From: Streptomyces sp. DH24
GTDB taxonomy: Bacteria > Actinomycetota > Actinomycetes > Streptomycetales > Streptomycetaceae
Assembly (NCBI RefSeq): GCF_029813775.1
Contig: NZ_JARVKW010000007.1
Coordinates: 124,001 to 188,000 of the forward strand
Reading direction: 5' to 3'
Length of the DNA: 64,000 nucleotides
A program made the position numbers and the translations under genes. Below are positions 43,811 through 52,684 of this stretch, one piece after another. Below the pieces are notes generated by a model. It was not told where the DNA came from. It was given only the letters and a program-made list of their open reading frames with translations, and did no database searches. Position 1 is the stretch's first letter, and each line of letters begins with the position of its first letter.

Positions 43811-44791
43811 TCAGCACACCTCTTCGAGATCCCGCCAGTCCCGGGACTCCGGACTGTCCGCGACCCATCCGTCCAGCAACCCCCGGACCAGCGAAGCCGG
43901 CGCGGCCACCCCGCACTCGCGCTCCGGCACCCACAGCTGCCCGTCCGTCCGGTGCCCGAGCGGCCCGGGATGCCCCGGCTCGCTGTGGTCGTGCGGGTCG
44001 AGGTGCTCGCCGTCGCCCTCGTCGGACGGCATCCGTGATTCGGAGCACATCCGGCACAGCAGCCGCACGGAGGACGACCAGTCCTCGGCGGCGAACCCGG
44101 CGTCGGCGGCCAGTTGCTCCAGGGCGTCCCGGTCGGCCTCGGTGGCCGCCTCCAGCAGCACCACCCAGGTCGGCACCGGGGACGGCGCCCACAGCTCGAT
44201 CTCGTCGAACACCGGATACGTGTGCCCGGCGCTGGTGGTGCGCTCCCCGTGCGGCACCCCGTCGTGCAGGACGACCTCGCCCCAGCGCCGGCCCGAGGAC
44301 GGCAGCGGAATCGACAGCACCTCGATCCGCGCGGGGTCCAGCCGCCGCCCCCACACGACCTCGGCCTCCCCCTCGGGTGACAGCCGTACGGCCGCGCTGC
44401 CGAGGTCCATGCCGACGGGTTCCCCGGAGCCGGTCGCGGCGCCGGGCACCCGGAGTCCGTAGGCCTGCCAGGCGCGGCGGGCCAGCGGCCAGTCCTGCAG
44501 GGCGGTCGCGGCGATGCCGACGTTCCACCAGTCGGGTGCACCGGTGTCCCGGTCCAGCAGCGCGACGGCTCTGAGGCCCGCAGCCCTGGCCTGCTCCCAG
44601 TCGTGCCGGAACTTGTGCAGCAGGGCGAGGTTGAACCAGGACTCCGACAGCCACGGTTCCAGATCGGCGGCCCGCGTCAGCAGTGCGCCCGCGTCCTCGT
44701 ACCGGCCGTCGCCGATGAGAGTGAACGCCCGGTCCGTGGCCTGCCGCCAGGAGGCGGAGGGCCGGTGCCGTCCCTTGCCGAAGATCCTCAC
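43811..44791 (-). CDS. TPR-like repeat protein, unknown function
   Basis: A 326-residue soluble protein. The N-terminal 110 residues form TPR-like helical pairs (DGRYEDAGALLTRAADLEPWLSESWFNLALLHKFRHDWEQARAAGLRAVALL, DWPLARRAWQAYGL). The C-terminal half is a conserved Streptomyces domain with a cysteine pair in LLCRMC and a His/Asp cluster (HLDPHDHSEPGH) that could bind metal. I chose GTG at 44791 after GGCGGG. Function unknown; it is 141 bases upstream of the deformylase. Confidence 0.8.
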   Translation of the reverse strand: MRIFGKGRHRPSASWRQATDRAFTLIGDGRYEDAGALLTRAADLEPWLSESWFNLALLHKFRHDWEQARAAGLRAVALLDRDTGAPDWWNVGIAATALQDWPLARRAWQAYGLRVPGAATGSGEPVGMDLGSAAVRLSPEGEAEVVWGRRLDPARIEVLSIPLPSSGRRWGEVVLHDGVPHGERTTSAGHTYPVFDEIELWAPSPVPTWVVLLEAATEADRDALEQLAADAGFAAEDWSSSVRLLCRMCSESRMPSDEGDGEHLDPHDHSEPGHPGPLGHRTDGQLWVPERECGVAAPASLVRGLLDGWVADSPESRDWRDLEEVC

Positions 44792-44944
44792 GATTCCCGC
44801 CTGCCAGTTCCGTGGAGTGGGCTGGCTGTGCCTTTCTGCGCCCCCGGACACCTTTCCTGCGCATCAAACCACGTACGGCTTGAAGGGCGCTCATTACCCA
44901 TGGGTTACCCAGCCTCGCACCGGGTCAGACAGCCTCCGGCGTCT

Positions 44945-46195
44945 TCAGCCGACATGGTCGCGCGCCGCCCCCGCGTCCCGCGACAGTACCCGCGCCAGCG
45001 AGGCCACGACCTCCGGCGCGAACTCCCCGACGGTGGCGAGCCGCAGGTCCTCCAGCGCGGCCAGCGCACCGCCGGGCCCGGCGTCCCTCGCCTTCTCCTC
45101 GTAGGCGTTCACCACGCGGACGATCCGCGCGGCGAGCGGCTGTTCGCGGCACGGGTCGGCCTGTCGTTCCACGACGACGGCGACGGCCGCGTCGACCCCG
45201 GTCTGCCGCACCACGGCCCCGCCGAGCAGCGCGATGCGCCGCTGTTCCGCCGCGGACAGCCCCGCGGTGGCCCCGGCCGGCACCGGGTCGACGAGGCTCA
45301 GCTGGCCGATGTCGTGCATCAGCGCCGCGTACTCCAGCACGGTCAGCTCGGGCTCGGTCATCCCGAGGTCCCGTCCGACGGCCAGGCTGAGCGCGGCGAC
45401 GCGGCGGGCGTGCCCGGTCGGCGTGTACCCGGCGATCTCGGTGGCGCGGGCGAGGGAGGCGATGGTCTGCCGGTAGGTGGCGCGGACGGCCGCGTACCGC
45501 CGGTAGGACAGCTGGGTCAGCAGCAGCGGCACCGAGAACACGGGGAGCGCCCACAGCCCGACGACGGCCACCCCCAGCGCCATCACGGCCCCGGTGGCGC
45601 ACACCGCCGCCCCGGTGCCCAGCTTGCCGCGCAGTTCGTCGCGCAGCAGCGGGACGAAGGGCCACCGGGTGCGGGCGTGGGCCAGGGCGGCGGCGAGGAC
45701 CGCGTCGAAGAGGGTGGTCAGCGTGAGCAGCGCGATCAGCAGCAGGGCGTACGCGGGGCCGACCCAGTCGTCGAACGCGCCCTTGTTGTAGAGCGGTTGG
45801 AAGCAGGTGGCGGCGAAACCGACGCTGAGCACGCGGCGGGCGCGCTGGTCGGCCGTGGGGCCCCGGCCGCACGCCGTGTGCGGCACGCTGCCGATGACGG
45901 AGGCGACGACGACGACGGTGACCACCTGCGCGAGACCGTGCCGGGTGGGCTCCCCGGCGGCCGCGCCGAGCAGGGCGTAGGCCAGGGCGGCGGCAGCGCC
46001 GAGCGGAGCGGGCTCCCGGACCCGGGCGCCGGTCCACCGGGTCAGCTCGCCGACGGCGACGAGCACGCCGAAGGCGACGGCGACCGGCCGCTCCTCCAGG
46101 CCGTGCCAGAGGGTGACGACGAGGCTCCCGGCGGCGAGCAGGCCGGCGGTGGTGTGCACCAGGGCGAGGACCAGGGGCCGCTGCCGCCGCGTCAC
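44945..46195 (-). CDS. Membrane-anchored HD-domain protein with degenerate HD-GYP domain
   Basis: A 416-residue protein with about six N-terminal membrane helices and a C-terminal HD domain. The HD motif survives (LMHDIGQLSLVDP) and HARRVAALSLAVGRDLGM precedes it, but the later HHE and GYP motifs are missing. Catalysis is therefore doubtful; it may be a binding partner. The GTG start overlaps the stop of the upstream HD gene as GTGA, so the two are co-translated. Confidence 0.85.
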   Translation of the reverse strand: MTRRQRPLVLALVHTTAGLLAAGSLVVTLWHGLEERPVAVAFGVLVAVGELTRWTGARVREPAPLGAAAALAYALLGAAAGEPTRHGLAQVVTVVVVASVIGSVPHTACGRGPTADQRARRVLSVGFAATCFQPLYNKGAFDDWVGPAYALLLIALLTLTTLFDAVLAAALAHARTRWPFVPLLRDELRGKLGTGAAVCATGAVMALGVAVVGLWALPVFSVPLLLTQLSYRRYAAVRATYRQTIASLARATEIAGYTPTGHARRVAALSLAVGRDLGMTEPELTVLEYAALMHDIGQLSLVDPVPAGATAGLSAAEQRRIALLGGAVVRQTGVDAAVAVVVERQADPCREQPLAARIVRVVNAYEEKARDAGPGGALAALEDLRLATVGEFAPEVVASLARVLSRDAGAARDHVG

Positions 46196-47505
46196 CGGTG
46201 CACTCCCGGCGGGCTGGGGGTGCGGGGCCGGGGCGGGCTGACGGGACGGGTCCCGCTCTCGTCGGCCGTGACCGCGGGCCGCCAGCCGGACCGGGTGATG
46301 ACGCGCACGAGGGCGGTGACCATCCTCGGGTCGAAGTGGGTGCCCGCGCACCGCTGGAGTTCCTCCAGGGCGGCGGGGACGGGCCGGGCCCGGCTGTAGG
46401 AGCGGGTGGAGGTCATGGCGTCGAAGGCGTCGGCCACCGCGACCACCCGCGCCGACTCGGGGATCTGGCTCCCGACGAGCCCGTAGGGGTAGCCGCTGCC
46501 GTCCATCCGCTCGTGGTGGTGCAGCACCGCGGCCCGGGCCTCGCCGAGGAAGCCGATGCCCCGCACGATCTCGTGCCCGTACTCCGGGTGCAGTTCGATG
46601 ACGCGCCGCTCCTCGGGGGTGAGCGGGCCGTCCTTGCGCAGCAGCCGGGTCGGGACGCCGAGCTTGCCGACGTCGTGCAGGATGCCGGCGAACCGCAGGA
46701 CCTCGACGCGGTCGTCGTCCAGGCCGAGCTCGCGCGCGATCATCATCGAGGCCTGTCCGACGCGTTCGCTGTGGCCGCGCGTGTAGCCGTCCTTGATGTC
46801 GACGGCCTGCACGAGGGCGCGGATCGTCGCCTGGTGTGCGGCCCGTTCCCGGTGGTACTGCGCGAACGCCCACCAGGACACGCCCATCGGCAGCATCACC
46901 AGCAGCGCGGCGACCGGCCCGTACGGGCTGCGCCACAGCACGGCCATCATCAGTCCGACGAGCCCGTGCACCACGCCCGGCGCCAGGGACCGCGTGAACA
47001 GCCCGCGCCAGGCCCGGCGCAGCGGCACCCGCTCGGCCAGCGCGAGGATGCCGCCGTCCAGCACGGTCAGCACCAGGCAGAACACCAGCACGGCGGCACC
47101 GGCCGGCAGCAGGGCGTAGCGGAAGTCGGACGCCACGACGGCGTCCCGCCCGCCGAGCGACCAGTGCACGCGGGCGGCGGCCCACACCGCGACGACGAGC
47201 TGCGCGGCCCGCCAGAGGCGCCGCAGCGCCACGGGCCGCTGTGCGACGCCGGACAGCAGCGCGCCCGGCACCGCGACGAGCGCGGCGGCGGGCGGCGGGA
47301 GCAGGAAGGCCCCGGCGAGCAGCACGGGATGGAACGTGCCGACGAACCGGGACCTGGCGATGTGCTCGCAGCCCGCGTACAGGGCGGCGAGCAGGACGAC
47401 CGCCCACCACGGGGTGTGGAGCTCGGGCAGGGGGCGCAGACAGAACAGGGCCGCGAGGACGACACAGGCGACGTAGGCACGTGCCCGTGCCGGTACCGCG
47501 TCCAT
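46192..47505 (-). CDS. Membrane-anchored HD-GYP domain phosphodiesterase
   Basis: A 437-residue protein with several N-terminal membrane helices and a complete C-terminal HD-GYP domain: RGHSERVGQ, GILHDVGKLGVP, HPEYGHEIV, HHHERMDGSGYPYGL and ADAFDAMTS. HD-GYP enzymes hydrolyse cyclic di-nucleotides, including c-di-GMP, which controls Streptomyces development, although the exact substrate here is inference. It pairs with a degenerate paralog encoded just downstream. Confidence 0.9.
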   Translation of the reverse strand: MDAVPARARAYVACVVLAALFCLRPLPELHTPWWAVVLLAALYAGCEHIARSRFVGTFHPVLLAGAFLLPPPAAALVAVPGALLSGVAQRPVALRRLWRAAQLVVAVWAAARVHWSLGGRDAVVASDFRYALLPAGAAVLVFCLVLTVLDGGILALAERVPLRRAWRGLFTRSLAPGVVHGLVGLMMAVLWRSPYGPVAALLVMLPMGVSWWAFAQYHRERAAHQATIRALVQAVDIKDGYTRGHSERVGQASMMIARELGLDDDRVEVLRFAGILHDVGKLGVPTRLLRKDGPLTPEERRVIELHPEYGHEIVRGIGFLGEARAAVLHHHERMDGSGYPYGLVGSQIPESARVVAVADAFDAMTSTRSYSRARPVPAALEELQRCAGTHFDPRMVTALVRVITRSGWRPAVTADESGTRPVSPPRPRTPSPPGVHR

Positions 47506-47532
47506 GAACCCCTCCCCCGGCCATGCCTGTTC

Positions 47533-47546
47533 AGGCTCCGGAGCCT
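47533..47546. promoter_or_regulatory. Perfect 14-bp palindrome upstream of the HD-GYP gene
   Basis: AGGCTCCGGAGCCT is a perfect inverted repeat 28 bases upstream of the HD-GYP start. It could be an operator for that operon, or a weak hairpin. Confidence 0.4.
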
Positions 47547-47564
47547 AGGCGGCGGCAGGGGGGT

Positions 47565-47584
47565 CCGCGGGCGGTTGCCCGCGG
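47565..47584 (-). terminator. Terminator of the sigR-rsrA operon
   Basis: CCGCGGGC and GCCCGCGG form a perfect 8-base-pair stem with a GGTT loop, about 60 bases past the rsrA stop. Confidence 0.6.
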
Positions 47585-47646
47585 ATTAGCACGTTCGGGT
47601 GAAAATGGGACCTCATGTGCGCCGGGCCGCGGGGGCGGCGGCGGAG

Positions 47647-47949
47647 CTAGGACTCCTGCGGCGTCGCCGTCACGTCGTGCTCGGGGACGGCCTGGCCGGA
47701 ACGGATCAGATCGATCCGCCCCATGACCTTGGCCCGCAGGTCGCCCGGCACGTCGTCATGGCCGCAGCACCGCTTGACCAGCTTCTTGACGGCCTGCTCC
47801 AGCCCGTACTTCTCCAGGCACGGCGAGCACTCCTCGAAGTGGTGCTCGAACTTCACGCAGTCCGAGTCCGGCATCTCCCGGTCGAGGAACTCGTAGAGAT
47901 GATCGAGGATTTCGCTGCAATCCGTCTCGTGCGGCTCTCCGCAGCTCAT
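47647..47949 (-). CDS. rsrA: Zinc-binding redox-sensing anti-sigma factor RsrA
   Basis: RsrA (100 aa) binds SigR under reducing conditions and releases it when its cysteines form disulfides. The zinc site residues Cys11, His37, Cys41 and Cys44 are all present, as are Cys3, Cys31 and the pair Cys61-Cys62. The ATG overlaps the sigR stop (ATGA), which ensures stoichiometric synthesis. Together with sigR it forms the thiol-stress switch. Confidence 0.97.
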
Positions 47950-48626
47950 GACCCCGAGCCTTTCGCTTCGTTCGACTCTCCGGCGCCGGCCGGGACCAGT
48001 CCGCGCTCGCGCGCGTAGTCCTCCAGCATGCCGCGCAGTTGACGACGTCCCCGGTGCAGCCGGGACATCACCGTACCGATGGGTGTCCCCATGATGTCGG
48101 CGATCTCCTTGTAGGCAAAGCCCTCGACATCGGCCAGATAGACGGCGATGCGGAATTCCTCGGGAATTGCCTGGAGTGCTTGCTTGACGTCCGAGTCGGG
48201 CAGGTGGTCCAGCGCCTGCGACTCGGCGGAGCGCAGTCCGGTCGACATGTGCGACTCGGCACGCGCGAGCTGCCAGTCCTCGATCTCCTCGGCCGCGCTG
48301 CGCTGCGGCTCGCGCTGCTTCTTGCGGTACGAGTTGATGAAGGTGTTGGTGAGGATCCGGTACAGCCACGCCTTGAGGTTGGTGCCTTCGCGGAACTGGT
48401 GGAAGGACGCGTACGCCTTGGCGTACGTCTCCTGCACCAGGTCCTCGGCGTCGGCCGGGTTGCGCGTCATGCGCAGCGCGGCCGAGTACATCTGGTCGAG
48501 GAATTCCAGCGCGTCCCGCTCGAAGCGCGCACTGCGCTCCGCGGTCGACTCCGCGACGCCCCGGCCCTCGGGCTGCTCCGCCTGGCCGTTCTCGGTCCCT
48601 GCGTCGGTACCGGTGACCGGACCCAC
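47946..48626 (-). CDS. sigR: Thiol-oxidative stress sigma factor SigR
   Basis: SigR directs transcription of thioredoxin, mycothiol and proteostasis genes upon disulfide stress. The 226-residue form starting at GTG 48626 contains sigma2 ([35 protein letters not shown]) and sigma4 ([31 protein letters not shown]). The frame stays open upstream, with an ATG at 48812 adding 62 residues; S. coelicolor makes a similar, unstable longer isoform when the operon's own SigR promoter is active. Coupled to rsrA. Confidence 0.96.
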
Positions 48627-48869
48627 CTCCTCCAGTGTTGGCGTGGCACCGAAACCGGTCCCACTCGATTCGGAGGATAGACGACCCGTGGTCGGGGACG
48701 CCTGTCGATTCGGTCCGCCCGACGCCCGGACAGGAGCGGTCTTCGCCGCGTGCAGCACGGTCCAGTCGAGCTCGGCACGGCTGCTGCGGCGCGGGCAGAA
48801 GGTGGAACCCATGCGGCGGACTTCCTCTCCTACGACGGCTGTGCCGGCAACCGGCACTTACGTCCGCCA

Positions 48870-48897
48870 CAACAGTGCCCGCCGCCCCGGCATTCCC
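48870..48897 (-). promoter_or_regulatory. SigR-dependent promoter upstream of sigR
   Basis: On the minus strand GGGAAT is followed after 18 bases by GTTG, matching the SigR consensus GGAAT-N18/19-GTT. It is positioned to make the longer sigR transcript, giving positive autoregulation. It lies between sigR and the hydrolase stop codon. Confidence 0.85.
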
Positions 48898-48903
48898 AGG
48901 GCC

Positions 48904-49560
48904 TCACCCCAGTGACCTGGTCCACTGCACGACGCCGTCGACGATCACCGCGAGGGCCTCGTCCTGGGTGATGTCCGCCCGTTTGGGCACGGCGAATCCG
49001 TGGTCGCCGTGGGGCACGACGACGTGTGGCCCGTACTCCTCGGGGAACTCCCCGGGGCGGCCGAAGGGGTCGTTGCCGCCCTGGACGACCAGCAGCGGCA
49101 GGCCGGCCCTCCCCACCTCGAACAGTTCTTGCTCGCGCGTCGACTCCGGCTTGCCCGGCGGGTGCAGCGGGAAGCTGAGCGCGAGGACGCCGGCGGCGCC
49201 CAGTTCCGCCGCCGTGCGGCAGGCGACGCGGGCGCCGGCGCTGCGGCCGCCCGAGATCACCGGGTGCCCCGGCGCGGCCAGCGCGGGCCAGACGCCGCGC
49301 CAGCCTGTGTCGAGGGTCTTCGGGGCGGGCGCCAGCTTCTTGCCGGCCACCCGCCAGGGCTGCTCCACGAGGGCGACGGTCACCCCGTGCGCGGGCAGCG
49401 CTGCGGCGAGCGCCACGAGGTCGCGTGCCTCGATGCCGCCGCCGGCGCCGTGGCTCGCGGCCAGTACGAGCCGGGCCTTCTTCGCCCGGTGCCAGGTGAT
49501 GCGGGCGGTGCCCGCGTCCGTCTCGACGGTCTCGATGGTCACGTCGGTCACGTCGGCCAT
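48904..49560 (-). CDS. Alpha/beta-hydrolase (KANL3/Tex30-like)
   Basis: A 218-residue alpha/beta-hydrolase. The nucleophile elbow is SGGRSAGARVA, and the catalytic His lies in PHGDHGFAVP near the C-terminus, with an Asp in QGGNDPFG. The substrate is unknown. Its stop is 7 bases upstream of the -35 of the sigR promoter, so hydrolase transcripts may run into sigR. Confidence 0.85.
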   Translation of the reverse strand: MADVTDVTIETVETDAGTARITWHRAKKARLVLAASHGAGGGIEARDLVALAAALPAHGVTVALVEQPWRVAGKKLAPAPKTLDTGWRGVWPALAAPGHPVISGGRSAGARVACRTAAELGAAGVLALSFPLHPPGKPESTREQELFEVGRAGLPLLVVQGGNDPFGRPGEFPEEYGPHVVVPHGDHGFAVPKRADITQDEALAVIVDGVVQWTRSLG

Positions 49561-49599
49561 GTCGGGAGCTCGGTGGTCTGGGTGGTCTCGGTGGTCACG

Positions 49600-50415
49600 T
49601 CAGAAGAGTGTGCCCTCTTCGGGCGCCTCCAGCTCCTTGAGCAGCTCCGCGCCGTTGTTGCGGACGTTGCTGACCGCCGTGGAGACCGGGTAGGCCCGCA
49701 TCAGGCCGGGCGGCGGGGGCGCCAGCAGCGACCGCAGGTCGTCCAGGTCGGTCCGGGCCGGGTCGAGCCAGGCGTCCCAGCGGTCCGGGGTGAGCATGAG
49801 CGGCATGCGCGGGTGGATGTCGGCGAGCGAGCGCGGCCCGTCGGCGGGCGCGACCGCGAGCGGGGTGCTCTCGGCCTCGGTCGTGATCACCGAGCACGTC
49901 ACCCACCAGGCCCCCGGGTGGTCGTCCGGAAGGGTCTTGTCCCGCCAGAACTCGTACAGGCCGGCCATGGCGAACACCGAGCCGTCCGCCGGCGACACGA
50001 AGTACGGCTGCTTGCGCGGCCGCTTCTTCTTCCCCTCGACCTCCAGCTCCCGCTCCTGCGAGCCGGTGACCCACTCGTAGTAGCCGTCGGCGGGCAGGAT
50101 GCAGCGCCGGGCCGCGAAGGCGCGGCGGAACGACGGCTTCTCGTGGAGGGTCTCCGAGCGCGCGTTGATCATGCGGGCGGCGCCCTCGGGAGTCTTGGAC
50201 CAGGACGGCACCAGGCCCCACTTCAGCTTCCGCAGCTGACGCACCGGCCGCGGGTCGGGGGCGTCCTTCAGGGGCCGGTCGAGGATTGCGTGGACCTCCT
50301 TGGTGGGGGCCACGTTGTAGTCGGGGGCCAGGGTCTCCTCGGGTTCCCACTTCTCGATCTGGAAGATTCCCGCGAGATCCTCGGGCCCACGACTGGCTGC
50401 ATACCGTCCGCACAT
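49600..50415 (-). CDS. SRAP/HMCES-family abasic-site DNA-protein crosslink enzyme
   Basis: A 271-residue SOS-response-associated peptidase (YedK/HMCES) that shields abasic sites in single-stranded DNA through a covalent bond with Cys2. The N-terminus MCGRYA has Cys2; NVAPT, MINARSET, RRCILPADGYYEW and a late HPRMPLML (active-site His) are all present. The start ATG is set by the need for Cys at position 2; the ribosome site is weak. Divergent from the M50-like gene. Confidence 0.93.
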   Translation of the reverse strand: MCGRYAASRGPEDLAGIFQIEKWEPEETLAPDYNVAPTKEVHAILDRPLKDAPDPRPVRQLRKLKWGLVPSWSKTPEGAARMINARSETLHEKPSFRRAFAARRCILPADGYYEWVTGSQERELEVEGKKKRPRKQPYFVSPADGSVFAMAGLYEFWRDKTLPDDHPGAWWVTCSVITTEAESTPLAVAPADGPRSLADIHPRMPLMLTPDRWDAWLDPARTDLDDLRSLLAPPPPGLMRAYPVSTAVSNVRNNGAELLKELEAPEEGTLF

Positions 50416-50465
50416 ACGTGCCACACTGCCAGACTCCGCGCGACCACGAGGAGCCCCTTCCGAAC

Positions 50466-51188
50466 ATGCATCAGCTCGCATCCGCCTCGCTCGCCTCCCT
50501 CTGGGACGAGGTATCCGGCACCCAGCCCGACCCCGACCTGTGGGTGGTGATCGCGACCCTGGTCGCGGCGCTCGCCGTGGTCGTGCCGCACGGGCCGTGG
50601 CGCATAACCCGCAACGCGATCACCATCGCCCACGAGGGCGGCCACGGTCTGGTGGCGCTGCTGACCGGCCGCACCCTCACCGGCATCCGGCTGCACTCGG
50701 ACACCAGCGGTCTGACCGTCAGCCGCGGCAAGCCGCACGGCATCGGCATGATCCTCACGGCCGCCAGCGGCTACACCGCTCCCCCGCTGCTCGGCCTCGG
50801 CGGCGCGGCCCTGCTCTCCTCGGGGCGGATCACGCTGCTGCTGTGGCTGGCGACGCTGCTGCTGGTGGCGATGCTGGTGATGATCCGCAACGCGTACGGG
50901 GCGCTGACGGTGCTCCTGACCGGCGCCCTGTTCGTCCTGGTGTCGTGGCTGACCGGACCGCAGGTGCAGGGGGCGTTCGCCTACGCGGTGGTGTGGTTCC
51001 TGCTGCTCGGCGGGGTGCGTCCGGCGTTCGAGCTCCAGGCGAAGCGGTCGCGGGGCGGGGCCGGCGACTCGGACGCGGACCAGTTGTCGCGGCTGACGAA
51101 CGTGCCCGCGGCGCTGTGGCTGTTCCTGTTCCACGCGGTGTCGCTGTGCTCGCTGATAGGCGGGGGCCGCTGGCTGCTGGAGTGGTGA
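50466..51188 (+). CDS. M50B-like membrane zinc metalloprotease family protein
   Basis: A 240-residue multi-pass protein with the zinc motif HEGGH at about residue 56, next to a hydrophobic segment, typical of M50B (SpoIVFB/RseP-like) peptidases. Six membrane helices are predicted by eye. The substrate is unknown. The 50-base spacer to the divergent SRAP gene suggests shared control. Confidence 0.87.
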   Translation: MHQLASASLASLWDEVSGTQPDPDLWVVIATLVAALAVVVPHGPWRITRNAITIAHEGGHGLVALLTGRTLTGIRLHSDTSGLTVSRGKPHGIGMILTAASGYTAPPLLGLGGAALLSSGRITLLLWLATLLLVAMLVMIRNAYGALTVLLTGALFVLVSWLTGPQVQGAFAYAVVWFLLLGGVRPAFELQAKRSRGGAGDSDADQLSRLTNVPAALWLFLFHAVSLCSLIGGGRWLLEW

Positions 51189-51356
51189 GGGCACGCGGAG
51201 GGGCGCGCAGGGGGCGCGGGAGGGGCACGGCCGCGGCCCGCGCGGACGCATATATGCGCGGCATGTGCCACCGCATCTACCACAGCTTCGTTTCGCTCTT
51301 ATTTCACCGTTTTTGATCAAGATCTCCGGTCATTCGCAACCACTAAAGTGGTGCGC

Positions 51357-52673
51357 ATGACCGTTAACCCTGCGCACACCGCCCTTTGGCCCGCCCCGCA
51401 CGCGAGCGGAGCCGTCGACGCGACGGTCCACGTGCCCGGGTCCAAGTCGGTCACCAACCGCGCCCTGGTGCTGGCCGCCCTCGCCTCCGAGCCGGGCTGG
51501 CTGCGCCGCCCGCTGCGCTCCCGCGACACCCTGCTGATGGCCGGCGCCCTGCGCGCCATGGGCGTCGGCATCGAGGAGGGCGTGGGCCCGGACGGCACCG
51601 GCGAGGCCTGGCGTGTGATCCCGGCCGGTCTGCGCGGCCCGGCCACGGTCGACGTCGGCAACGCCGGCACGGTGATGCGCTTCCTGCCGCCGGTCGCCGC
51701 GCTGGCCGACGGCCCCGTCCGCTTCGACGGCGACCCCCGTTCGTACGAGCGTCCCCTGCACGGTGTCATCGACGCGCTGCGCGGGCTCGGCGCCCGGATC
51801 GACGACGACGGGCGCGGCGCACTCCCGCTGACGGTGCACGGCGGCGGCGCCCTGGACGGCGGGCCGGTCGCGATCGACGCGTCCTCCTCGTCGCAGTTCG
51901 TCAGCGCGCTGCTGCTGTCCGGACCGCGCTTCAACCAGGGCGTCGAGGTCCGCCACACCGGTGCCACGCTGCCGTCCATGCCGCACATCCGCATGACGGT
52001 CGACATGCTGCGCGCGGTCGGCGCCCAGGTGGACACCCCCGAGTCGGGCGGCGAGGCGAACGTCTGGCGGGTCACGCCGGGCGCCCTGCTCGGCCGGGAC
52101 CTGACCGTCGAGCCGGACCTGTCGAACGCCCAGCCGTTCCTGGCGGCGGCGCTGGTGACCGGCGGCAAGGTCGTCGTCCCGGACTGGCCGGCCCGTACCA
52201 CCCAGCCCGGCGACCGGCTGCGGGAGATCTTCACCGAAATGGGCGGTTCCTGCGAGCTGACCGACTACGGCCTGCTGTTCACCGGATCGGGTGCCGTCCA
52301 CGGCATCGACGTGGACCTGAGCGAGGTCGGCGAGCTCACCCCGGGCATCGCCGCGGTCGCCGCGCTCGCCGACTCCCCGTCCACGCTGCGCGGCGTGGCG
52401 CACCTGCGGCTGCACGAGACGGACCGGCTGGCCGCGCTGACCAAGGAGATCAACGAGCTCGGCGGCGACGTCACCGAGACCGCCGACGGTCTGCACATCC
52501 GCCCGCGCCCGCTGCACGGCGGGATCTTCCACACCTACGACGACCACCGGATGGCCACGGCGGGCGCGATCATCGGCCTCGCGGTGGAGGGCGTGCAGAT
52601 CGAGAACGTCGCGACGACGGCGAAGACACTGCCGGACTTCCCCGAACTGTGGACCGGGATGCTCGGGGCGTAA
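51357..52673 (+). CDS. aroA: 3-phosphoshikimate 1-carboxyvinyltransferase (EPSP synthase)
   Basis: AroA (438 aa) transfers enolpyruvate from PEP to shikimate-3-phosphate in aromatic amino-acid synthesis. Motifs visible include [28 protein letters not shown] and the C-terminal [14 protein letters not shown] and [14 protein letters not shown]. The ATG at 51357 has no ribosome site and a TAAAGT hexamer about 8 bases before it, so the message may be leaderless. rsgA starts 11 bases downstream. Confidence 0.96.
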   Translation: MTVNPAHTALWPAPHASGAVDATVHVPGSKSVTNRALVLAALASEPGWLRRPLRSRDTLLMAGALRAMGVGIEEGVGPDGTGEAWRVIPAGLRGPATVDVGNAGTVMRFLPPVAALADGPVRFDGDPRSYERPLHGVIDALRGLGARIDDDGRGALPLTVHGGGALDGGPVAIDASSSSQFVSALLLSGPRFNQGVEVRHTGATLPSMPHIRMTVDMLRAVGAQVDTPESGGEANVWRVTPGALLGRDLTVEPDLSNAQPFLAAALVTGGKVVVPDWPARTTQPGDRLREIFTEMGGSCELTDYGLLFTGSGAVHGIDVDLSEVGELTPGIAAVAALADSPSTLRGVAHLRLHETDRLAALTKEINELGGDVTETADGLHIRPRPLHGGIFHTYDDHRMATAGAIIGLAVEGVQIENVATTAKTLPDFPELWTGMLGA

Positions 52674-52684
52674 GGACGTTCGCC

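Noticed and set aside
44945..47524. Single 859-residue ORF spanning both HD genes
   Set aside because: The frame fuses a shadow of the first HD gene to the second. The two genes have separate starts and overlap by 4 bases with good membrane-protein sequence in each proper frame.
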